From NCBI RefSeq assembly GCF_010726245.1, contig NZ_AP022561.1:2604001-2668000 (forward strand): a stretch of DNA of 64,000 nucleotides. Direction: 5' to 3'. Position 1 is the first letter of the stretch, and every line of letters starts with the position of its first letter. The notes beneath the pieces were generated by a model. It did no database searches, was not told the origin of the DNA, and worked only from the letters and a program-made list of their open reading frames with translations. Source of the DNA: Mycolicibacterium aichiense (lineage in GTDB: Bacteria; Actinomycetota; Actinomycetes; Mycobacteriales; Mycobacteriaceae). Shown one piece after another: positions 57,846 to 64,000 of this stretch. Position numbers and translations under genes: made by a program.

Positions 57846-58226
57846 ATGGCGCCCACCTTTCACGACGTTGCCCAGGCGAAATATCTGCTGCTGACCACGT
57901 TCACCAAGGACGGCACCCCCAAGCCGACGGCCATCTGGGGTGTCCCCGACGGTGACCGTCTAGTGGTGATCACCGATCGGGTGTCGTGGAAGGTGAAGCG
58001 GATCCGCAACACCCCGCGGGTCACCATCGCCGAATGCCACGTGCTCGGGAAGCCGAAGGGCCCGGCGGTGGAGGCCACCGCACGGGTGCTGCCGGATTCG
58101 GAAACCCGCGACGTCTACAACAAGGTGCTGCGCCGTTACTGGCAGCACTCGTGGTGGTTCTATCTGCACAGCGTGGTTCGCGGCGGCATCGACAAGGTGC
58201 ATGTCGCGCTCGAGATCACCGCGTAA
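57846..58226 (+). CDS. PPOX-class F420-dependent protein, tandem paralogue
   Basis: 126 residues, starting 3 bases after the stop of its paralogue. The two share YLLLTTFTKDGTPKPTAIWG and DRVSWKVKRIRNTPRVTIAE and the same domain length. Tandem duplication is clear; the C-terminal halves differ more (HSWWFYLHSVVRGG here), so cofactor or substrate may differ. Confidence 0.85.
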   Translation: MAPTFHDVAQAKYLLLTTFTKDGTPKPTAIWGVPDGDRLVVITDRVSWKVKRIRNTPRVTIAECHVLGKPKGPAVEATARVLPDSETRDVYNKVLRRYWQHSWWFYLHSVVRGGIDKVHVALEITA

Positions 58227-58291
58227 CCGAACTCTCAGGCTGCTATCAGCGGCTACCGGAACCCGGCCGGTGCGCGAGTCGTTGCCAGTAC

Positions 58292-58765
58292 ATGGTGATG
58301 CGGACGTTCTTCCTCTACGCCGTGGTCGAGCTGGCGGTGCTGGCCGCGCTGACCTGGTCGGTGGGCATCGGCTGGACGCTACTGATCCTGCTGGCGACCT
58401 CGGTGGTCGGCGTCGCGCTGGCCGGCTCGCAGGTCAAGAAGCAGATCCTCAAACTTCAGCGCACCCGCACCGACCCGCAGGGCGCGGTCGCCGACAGCAT
58501 GCTCGTCGCACTCGGCACCGTCCTGATGTTCATTCCCGGCATCGTGTCCACCGCCGTCGGCGCGCTGATGCTGCTGCCGCCGACCCGCAGCGTGGTGCGC
58601 CCGCTGGCCGGCATGGTGCTCACCCGCGGCATAGCCCGGCGGGTCAGCGTCATCAACGTGACAGTGCCCGGGTACTCCGGCCGCGGCGAGTACATCGACG
58701 GCGAGATCGTCGAGGACCAGGTTCCCGGACCGGTCCACGACGCCAACATCGTCCGCCGGTACTGA
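58292..58765 (+). CDS. fxsA: FxsA family membrane protein
   Basis: 157 residues from ATG at 58292 (GTG 58295 and ATG 58298 are in frame). Two hydrophobic segments near 8-37 and a third near 66-90 with the family pattern LGTVLMFIPGIVSTAVGALMLLPPTR. FxsA overproduction relieves F-plasmid phage exclusion in E. coli; the mycobacterial role is unknown. C-terminus is charged and soluble. Confidence 0.85.
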   Translation: MVMRTFFLYAVVELAVLAALTWSVGIGWTLLILLATSVVGVALAGSQVKKQILKLQRTRTDPQGAVADSMLVALGTVLMFIPGIVSTAVGALMLLPPTRSVVRPLAGMVLTRGIARRVSVINVTVPGYSGRGEYIDGEIVEDQVPGPVHDANIVRRY

Positions 58766-58808
58766 CCCGTTGCGTCTGTCCCGCGGCTGCGGGGGAGACT
58801 GTCTGACC

Positions 58809-60407
58809 GTGACCACACTGCTGTTGGGCGGGCGCATCCACAGCCCGACGCACCCGGATGCCACCGCGATGGCGGTGCGCGACGGTGTCGTCGCGTGGCT
58901 GGGCAGCGACGAGGTCGGCCGCTCCCAGTTCGCGGACGCACAGACGATCGACCTCGACGGCGCGTTCGTGACACCCGCCTTCGTCGACAGCCACATCCAT
59001 GTCACGTCGACCGGTCTGCTGATGACGGGGCTGGACCTGACCGGCGCGACGTCCAAACAGCACTGCCTGCGTCTGGTCGCCGACCATGTCGCCGCCCATC
59101 CGGGCCAGCCCATCTGGGCGCACGGCTGGGACGACACCGCCTGGGCGCGGGACGAGGCACCCGGCACCGACGAGCTCGACGCCGTCGTCGGCACCGTGCC
59201 GGCCTACCTGGCCCGCGTCGACGTGCACTCGGCCGTGGCCTCGACCGGTTTACGCGAGCTGGTGGCCGGACTGCCCGCCGTCGCCGGATATCACCCACAG
59301 CGGCCGCTGTCGGCCGATGCTCATCACCTGGTCCGATCCGAGGCCCGCCGCCTGCTGACCGTCCGTCAGCGTGCCGATGCCCGGCGTGCCGCGCTCGACG
59401 CGGTGGCCGCCGCGGGCATCGTCGCCGTCCACGAGTGCGCCGGACCGCAGATCGGCGGAGCCGACGACTGGCAGGAGCTGCGCGCGACCGAGCACGGTGT
59501 CGAGGTGGTGGGCTACTGGGGTGAGGCGGTATCCAGCGCCGCGCAGGCGACCGCCCTCATCGACACGACCGGCGCGCAGGGGCTGGCCGGTGATCTGTTC
59601 GTCGACGGCGCGCTGGGCTCGCACACCGCCTGGCTGTGCCGCCCGTACGCCGACGCCCCGGACAGCACCGGCAACTGCTACCTCGAACCCGGGGCCATCG
59701 CCGATCATCTGTTCGCCTGCACCGAGGCGGGCGTGACGGCGGGATTCCACGTCATCGGCGACGCGGCGGTGACCGTGGTCGTCGACGCGCTGACCCGGCT
59801 CGTCGACCGGTTCGGCGCGCCCGCCGTTGCCCGCTGTGGGCACCGGCTCGAGCACCTGGAGATGGTGAACGACGAACAGGCGGCCACCCTGGGCCAGTGC
59901 GGGGTGACGGCCAGCATGCAGCCCAATTTCGACGCACTGTGGGGTGGTGCCGACGGAATGTACGCCCGTCGTCTCGGTCTGGGCAGAGCAGCCGCGCTGA
60001 ACCCGCTGTCGCTACTAGCATCGGCAGGCGTGCCCCTGGCGTTCGGTTCAGATGCCCCGGTGACCAGCATCGATCCCTGGTCGACGGTGCGCGCGGCCAG
60101 CCATCACCAGACCGAAGGCAGCTCGATCTCGGTGCGTGCGGCGTTTGCCGCCGCGACCCGCGGCGCGTGGCGGGCCGGCGGGGTGCGTGACGGGGTCAGC
60201 GGAACCCTGGTCCCGGGCGCGCCTGCGTCGTACGCGGTGTGGGAGCTCGGCGACGGGGACCTGGACGTGGCCGCTCCGGCCGACGGTGTGCAGCGCTGGT
60301 CCACAGACCCGCGCTCGCGGGTACCCGCGCTTCCGCGGTTGGCGCCCGGCGATCCGCTGCCGCGCTGCCGCCACACCGTGCACCGGGGTGTCGTGCTACA
60401 TGGCTAG
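58809..60407 (+). CDS. Amidohydrolase (YtcJ-like, amidohydrolase 3 family)
   Basis: 532 residues from GTG at 58809. Metal-dependent TIM-barrel hydrolase: VDSHIHVT (His-x-His), [18 protein letters not shown] and [12 protein letters not shown] carry the remaining metal ligands. The C-terminal part completes the beta-sandwich. Related proteins cleave amides or formamides; substrate unknown. Overlaps lnt by 8 bases and corresponds to the gene before ppm1 in M. tuberculosis. Confidence 0.86.
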   Translation: MTTLLLGGRIHSPTHPDATAMAVRDGVVAWLGSDEVGRSQFADAQTIDLDGAFVTPAFVDSHIHVTSTGLLMTGLDLTGATSKQHCLRLVADHVAAHPGQPIWAHGWDDTAWARDEAPGTDELDAVVGTVPAYLARVDVHSAVASTGLRELVAGLPAVAGYHPQRPLSADAHHLVRSEARRLLTVRQRADARRAALDAVAAAGIVAVHECAGPQIGGADDWQELRATEHGVEVVGYWGEAVSSAAQATALIDTTGAQGLAGDLFVDGALGSHTAWLCRPYADAPDSTGNCYLEPGAIADHLFACTEAGVTAGFHVIGDAAVTVVVDALTRLVDRFGAPAVARCGHRLEHLEMVNDEQAATLGQCGVTASMQPNFDALWGGADGMYARRLGLGRAAALNPLSLLASAGVPLAFGSDAPVTSIDPWSTVRAASHHQTEGSSISVRAAFAAATRGAWRAGGVRDGVSGTLVPGAPASYAVWELGDGDLDVAAPADGVQRWSTDPRSRVPALPRLAPGDPLPRCRHTVHRGVVLHG

Positions 60408-62136
60408 CCGTCTGCTGAACTGGGTCCGCACCGCGCTGCCCCCGCGGATGTTCCGGCTCCTCGTTACGGCGACCGCCGGGCTGCTGTTGTGCATCAGCTT
60501 CCCGCCGATCAGCTGGTGGTGGTCGGCGGTGCTGAGCTTCGGACTGTTGAGTTGGGTGCTGACCCACCCCAGGACGACGCCCGCCGGTGGCCTCGGCTAC
60601 GGGTTCCTGTTCGGGCTGGCGTTCTACATTCCGCTGATCCCGTGGATCAGCGGGCTGGTCGGCCCGGTGCCGTGGCTGGCGCTGTCCGCCATGGAAGCGC
60701 TCTTCCCGGCGCTGTTCGGCTGGCTGGCGGTCGCGGTACGCCGCGTTCCCGGCTGGCCGTTGTGGTTCGCGCTGGTGTGGTCAGCCCAGGAATGGTTGAA
60801 GTCAACTGTGCCGTTCGGCGGGTTCCCTTGGGGCGTAGTCGGTTTCGGACAGACGAACGGACCGTTCCTGGCGCTGGTTCAGCTCGGCGGGGTGCCGTTG
60901 TTGTCGTTCGGGATCGTGCTGATGGGCACGGCCCTGGCGGCGCTGGTGCTCGAGATCGCACGCTGGTGGCAGCAGAGCGCCGCGGCCAAAACGGCCGGGC
61001 ACGTGTCGCTGCCCGGGGTGCTGCTGCCCGGGCTGTGCATCACCGCGGTGTTGCTCATCACCGCGGTGGCGGCCCCGCAGGTGCGCCGCGCCGCCGGTGG
61101 TGCGGGCAACGAGCCGACGGTCACGGTGGCCGCCGTCCAGGGCAACGTGCCGCGGCTGGGGCTGGACTTCAACAGTCAGCGCCGCGCGGTGCTGGACAAC
61201 CATGTCCGGCAGACCGTGCAGCTGGCCGACGACGTGCGCGCGGGCCGGGCACCCCAGCCGCAGTTCGTGATCTGGCCGGAGAACTCCTCGGACATCGATC
61301 CGATGACCAATGCCGACGCAGCCCAGCAGATCAGCGTTGCCGCGCAGGCGATCGGCGCGCCGATCCTGGTCGGTGCGGTCGTCGCGCGCCCGGACTGGAC
61401 CCCGCAGAACCCGTACGCCTCGAACACCGTCGTCGTCTGGGATCCGGTCACCGGGCCGGGGGAGCGCCACGACAAACAGATCATCCAGCCGTTCGGCGAA
61501 TATCTGCCGTGGCGGGGTTTCTTCCGGCATCTGTCGTCTTTCGCCGACCGGGCCGGCTACTTCGTCCCCGGCAACGGCTCAGGTGTCGTGCACGCCGCGG
61601 GTGTGCCGGTCGGCGTCGCCACCTGCTGGGAGGTCATCTTCGACCGTGCGCTGCGGGAGTCGGTGCGCAACGGCGCGCAGCTGCTGGCCGTCCCGACCAA
61701 CAACGCCACGTTCGACCAGAACATGAGCGAACAGCTGCTGGCGTTCGCCCGCGCCCGCGCCGTGGAGCACGACCGCTACGTGGTGGTGGCCGGCACGGTC
61801 GGGATCAGTGCGGTGATCGCCCCGGACGGCGCGGAGATCGCCCGCACAGAGTTCTTCACTCCCGGGTATCTGGACCTGACGATGCGGCTCAAGACCAGCC
61901 AAACCCCGGCCACGCGATGGGGGCCGCTGGTGCAATGGGTGCTGGTCGGAGCTGCCATTTCGGTCGTCATCGGGGCCATGCTGCACAATGGTTGGTTCAT
62001 GCGTCCGTTGCGCCGGAGGCGGCGGGAACCGGACGCAGGCAGCATGTCCGGGGGCGACGACGACGGCGAGAACACGCCGGAGCAGGGCGATTCAACCGCC
62101 GCCCTGGCCGGACAGCACGACAAAGGAGAGTCATGA
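60400..62136 (+). CDS. lnt: Apolipoprotein N-acyltransferase
   Basis: 578 residues. N-acylates the lipid-modified cysteine of lipoproteins. The first ~215 residues hold the membrane spans (for example [18 protein letters not shown]). The nitrilase-like domain shows Glu294 (WPENSSD), Lys359 (HDKQII) and Cys409 (ATCWEVIF), the catalytic triad. The C-terminus has one further membrane helix and a charged tail. Separate from ppm1, unlike the M. tuberculosis fusion; ATGA overlap couples the two. Confidence 0.93.
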   Translation: MASRLLNWVRTALPPRMFRLLVTATAGLLLCISFPPISWWWSAVLSFGLLSWVLTHPRTTPAGGLGYGFLFGLAFYIPLIPWISGLVGPVPWLALSAMEALFPALFGWLAVAVRRVPGWPLWFALVWSAQEWLKSTVPFGGFPWGVVGFGQTNGPFLALVQLGGVPLLSFGIVLMGTALAALVLEIARWWQQSAAAKTAGHVSLPGVLLPGLCITAVLLITAVAAPQVRRAAGGAGNEPTVTVAAVQGNVPRLGLDFNSQRRAVLDNHVRQTVQLADDVRAGRAPQPQFVIWPENSSDIDPMTNADAAQQISVAAQAIGAPILVGAVVARPDWTPQNPYASNTVVVWDPVTGPGERHDKQIIQPFGEYLPWRGFFRHLSSFADRAGYFVPGNGSGVVHAAGVPVGVATCWEVIFDRALRESVRNGAQLLAVPTNNATFDQNMSEQLLAFARARAVEHDRYVVVAGTVGISAVIAPDGAEIARTEFFTPGYLDLTMRLKTSQTPATRWGPLVQWVLVGAAISVVIGAMLHNGWFMRPLRRRRREPDAGSMSGGDDDGENTPEQGDSTAALAGQHDKGES

Positions 62137-62906
62137 CCGACCGGGGAAACACGGGCGCCGTGCGGCCCAGCCAGCGCACCCTGGTGATCATTCCGACGTT
62201 CAACGAGCTGGAGAACCTGCCGCTGATCGTGGGCCGGGTGCACAAGGCCTGTCCTGAGGTACACGTGCTGATCGTCGACGACGGCAGCCCCGACGGCACG
62301 GGCGAGCTCGCCGACGAGCTCGCGCTGGCCGACACCGACCGGGTTCACGTGATGCACCGCAATGCCAAGGACGGCCTCGGCGCGGCGTACCTCGCTGGGT
62401 TCGCCTGGGGCCTGAGCCGCCAGTACAACGTGCTGGTGGAGATGGACGCCGACGGTAGCCACGCGCCTGAGCAGCTCTACCGGCTGCTCGACGCGATCGA
62501 CAACGGCGCGGACCTGGCGATCGGGTCGCGCTACGTACCGGGCGGGACGGTGCGCAACTGGCCCTATCGGCGCCTGGTGCTGTCCAAGACCGCCAACACC
62601 TACTCCCGGGTGCTGCTAGGGGTCGGGATTCACGACATCACCGCGGGCTACCGCGCCTACCGGCGTGAGGTGCTGGAGAAGATCGACCTGTCCGCGGTCG
62701 ATTCCAAGGGCTACTGCTTCCAGATCGATCTGACCTGGCGCACGATCAACAGCGGTTTCACCGTCACCGAAGTACCCATCACGTTCAGCGAGCGCGAACT
62801 CGGGGTGTCGAAGATGAGCGGCTCGAACATCCGCGAAGCGATGGTCAAGGTGGCCCAGTGGGGCCTCGGCGGGCGGTTGGACCGCGCCCGGGGCGTCGTC
62901 AGGTAG
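62133..62906 (+). CDS. ppm1: Polyprenol-phosphate mannosyltransferase
   Basis: 257 residues from the ATG overlapping the lnt stop. GT2 glycosyltransferase: [22 protein letters not shown] and the metal motif EMDADGSH. Makes polyprenol-phosphate-mannose, the mannose donor for lipomannan, LAM and protein glycosylation. No C-terminal membrane domain is present; lnt, adjacent, supplies an anchor by interaction in M. smegmatis (established for the homologue). AAAGGAG precedes the ATG. Confidence 0.94.
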   Translation: MTDRGNTGAVRPSQRTLVIIPTFNELENLPLIVGRVHKACPEVHVLIVDDGSPDGTGELADELALADTDRVHVMHRNAKDGLGAAYLAGFAWGLSRQYNVLVEMDADGSHAPEQLYRLLDAIDNGADLAIGSRYVPGGTVRNWPYRRLVLSKTANTYSRVLLGVGIHDITAGYRAYRREVLEKIDLSAVDSKGYCFQIDLTWRTINSGFTVTEVPITFSERELGVSKMSGSNIREAMVKVAQWGLGGRLDRARGVVR

Positions 62907-62915
62907 CTACGGCGA

Positions 62916-63254
62916 TCAGCTGCCGCGGCGCTTGGACTTGATCAGGTCGAGACGCTCCTTGAGCAGCTCCTCGAGCTCTTCGATCGAGCGGCGCTCCAGC
63001 AGCATGTCCCAGTGGGTGCGCGGCGGCTTGACCTTCTTGGGCTCGGGCAGGTCACCGTCGATCAGGGTGCCCTCCAGGCCGTTCTTGCACGGCCAGGTGC
63101 CGGGGATCTCGGCGTCGTCGGCGAACGGAACCTCGAATTCCTCGCCGTTCTCGGTGCGGTACCGCGCAATCTGACGCGGCGCCAGGTCGTGGTTGCGGTC
63201 CGTCTCGTAGCTCACGGCTCCGAGGCGGCTGCCTCTCAGGACGCGATCAGCCAT
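62916..63254 (-). CDS. rbpA: RNA polymerase-binding protein RbpA
   Basis: 112 residues from ATG at 63254, which has AAGGAG 8 bases upstream. The N-terminus ADRVLRGSRLGAVSYETDRN, the core GTWPCKNGLEG and the C-terminal sigma-interacting RTHWDMLLERRSIEELEELL identify it. Binds RNA polymerase and the primary sigma factor, stabilises the open complex and affects rifampicin sensitivity. Convergent to ppm1. Confidence 0.97.
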   Translation of the reverse strand: MADRVLRGSRLGAVSYETDRNHDLAPRQIARYRTENGEEFEVPFADDAEIPGTWPCKNGLEGTLIDGDLPEPKKVKPPRTHWDMLLERRSIEELEELLKERLDLIKSKRRGS

Positions 63255-63383
63255 CGTCAATTCTCCTTCGGTGCCTTAGTAAGGGCCGGGCCCCCTATGA
63301 AGTCCAGGTAGTCAACGCAAGACAACTCGCTGCGGTTCCCGACTCGACCCCCCATGATACCGGGATCACTTCGCGATGCCGTC

Positions 63384-63389
63384 TACAGT
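63384..63389 (+). promoter_or_regulatory. Putative -10 box of the zinc-ribbon gene (TACAGT)
   Basis: TACAGT ends 8 bases before the GTG at 63398. Confidence 0.35.
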
Positions 63390-63397
63390 CACATGAC

Positions 63398-63727
63398 GTG
63401 ACGCGTCGTTCCCGCTCCCAGCCGTGTCGGTGGTGTGGACGTGAGGTGGCCGACGTCGGGATGGGCCGGCGCAGGCAGTACTGCCGTCAGTCCTGCCGGC
63501 AACGCGCATACGAGCAGCGGGCGTTGGTCAAGGGCAGTGCCATCCCGGAGGACGCGGTGGTGCTCTCGGCCGACGAGGCCGCCGAATTGTCAGATCGGGT
63601 GTTCCAGGTGCGTTGTGCGGCTGAAGACGTCGCGACCGCCGTCGACGAGGGTGCGGCCACAGCCGAGTTGCGCGAGCTGTGCGATGCGCTGGTCCGGGCC
63701 GCCAAGGCCGCCGACGGCTGGCGCTGA
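63398..63727 (+). CDS. Small zinc-ribbon protein, function unknown
   Basis: 109 residues, GTG start. An N-terminal Cys cluster (CRWCGRE near residue 10, then YCRQSCRQRAY) forms a CxxC-x14-CxxxC zinc-ribbon followed by basic residues. The rest is a helical acidic segment (ADEAAELSDRVFQVRC). No known partner. Divergent from rbpA. Confidence 0.7.
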   Translation: MTRRSRSQPCRWCGREVADVGMGRRRQYCRQSCRQRAYEQRALVKGSAIPEDAVVLSADEAAELSDRVFQVRCAAEDVATAVDEGAATAELRELCDALVRAAKAADGWR

Positions 63728-63785
63728 CAGCTCCGATCTTTGCGTCACCACGAATCAAACCCTTAACCGATCGGGCGGGGATTTC

Positions 63786-63791
63786 TAGGGT
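63786..63791 (+). promoter_or_regulatory. Putative -10 box of the permease gene (TAGGGT)
   Basis: TAGGGT fits TANNNT; the transcript would have a ~68-base leader to the GTG at 63866 with GGGGGAG as ribosome site. The frame is also open from GTG 63794. Confidence 0.4.
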
Positions 63792-63865
63792 CGGTGGACG
63801 CGTCGAGTTCGTCTGTCGTCGCGTGCCCATTGTCAGCCACCCACGTGTCGCCGGGGGAGCCAATC

Positions 63866-64000
63866 GTGACCACTTCAGCCGTGCAGGCTTCTGCGCCGGT
63901 GCTGCCGGCCGGTTCACGCACAGCGCCGCGCCGCCGGCAGCGTACGTGGGCGATCGCCCGGTGGGCGTCGCCGGTGATACTGCTGGCGTTGTGGCAGGTG
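63866..64000 (+). CDS. Start of a probable ABC transporter permease (cut by window edge)
   Basis: 45 codons are visible from GTG behind GGGGGAG. A basic N-terminus (RTAPRRRQRTWAIARW) leads into a hydrophobic run ASPVILLALWQV, the usual opening of SsuC/TauC-type sulfonate or nitrate permeases. Too short to be sure. A following gene for an ATPase or substrate-binding protein cannot be checked. Confidence 0.5.
   Translation, partial: MTTSAVQASAPVLPAGSRTAPRRRQRTWAIARWASPVILLALWQV

Noticed and set aside
63728..63865. Cysteine attenuator leader peptide upstream of the permease start
   Set aside because: No short frame with consecutive Cys codons ends before 63866; the GTG 63794 frame simply runs into the permease.

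Overview
The window is high-GC actinobacterial DNA from a Mycolicibacterium-like (rapid-growing type) mycobacterium. The evidence is the Pup-proteasome locus (mpa, dop, pup, prcB, prcA, pafA, pafB, pafC), RbpA, F420-dependent PPOX-type proteins, a 13E12/DUF222-HNH gene with a mycobacterial SOS box, separate lnt and ppm1 genes, and many promoters that look leaderless. No rRNA, tRNA, CRISPR array, insertion sequence or phage gene was seen. Comparisons with M. tuberculosis gene order are from memory, not from a search.

Layout. (1) 1-1333: 3' part of lgt with a long Pro/Glu/Ala repeat tail. (2) 1480-14141: an accessory stretch. It holds a secreted FN3 protein, three TetR-family regulators and one ArsR-family regulator, a phosphotransferase, a SnoaL-like protein, three tandem paralogues of a family I cannot name (6048-8277) behind a perfect inverted-repeat operator, an alpha/beta hydrolase, an SDR, an acyltransferase, a flavodoxin, an SRPBCC protein and a thioesterase. 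(3) 14138-36846: conserved mycobacterial core. It holds a RecB-like nuclease, trmI, two MTB12-like exported proteins, the Pup-proteasome system, the tatA-tatC pair and helY. Two paralogous multi-pass membrane proteins and a soluble partner sit between mpa and dop. (4) 36903-41431: DUF4333 protein, 5'-3' exonuclease, VOC protein, an M24 peptidase, biliverdin-reductase-like protein and an SDR. (5) 41428-57423: aerobic cobalamin genes in two directions (cobL-cobM-cobK forward; cobG-cobH-cobIJ reverse; cobN forward). They are interrupted by a 13E12 gene, a five-gene MoxR/DUF58/DUF4129 operon and a TauD-like dioxygenase. (6) 57459-64000: two F420/PPOX proteins, fxsA, an amidohydrolase, lnt, ppm1, rbpA, a zinc-ribbon protein and the start of a probable ABC permease.

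How the genes work together. Dop deamidates the C-terminal Gln of Pup, PafA ligates Pup to target lysines, and Mpa unfolds the targets into the PrcA/PrcB 20S core. PafB/PafC form the WYL-type activator of the LexA-independent DNA-damage response. Lgt (start) and Lnt (end) belong to lipoprotein maturation, and Ppm1 makes polyprenol-phosphate-mannose. The cob genes cover the precorrin-3 to hydrogenobyrinate steps and cobalt insertion.

Most notable: the three-paralogue operon with its 27-bp operator; a probable CTG start codon coupled to the prcA stop; dop, pafA and pafB each with a TANNNT box exactly 7 nt before the start codon; a perfect SOS box 4 nt before a 13E12 gene; and the duplicated membrane protein next to the proteasome genes. 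No intergenic gap exceeds about 150 bases.
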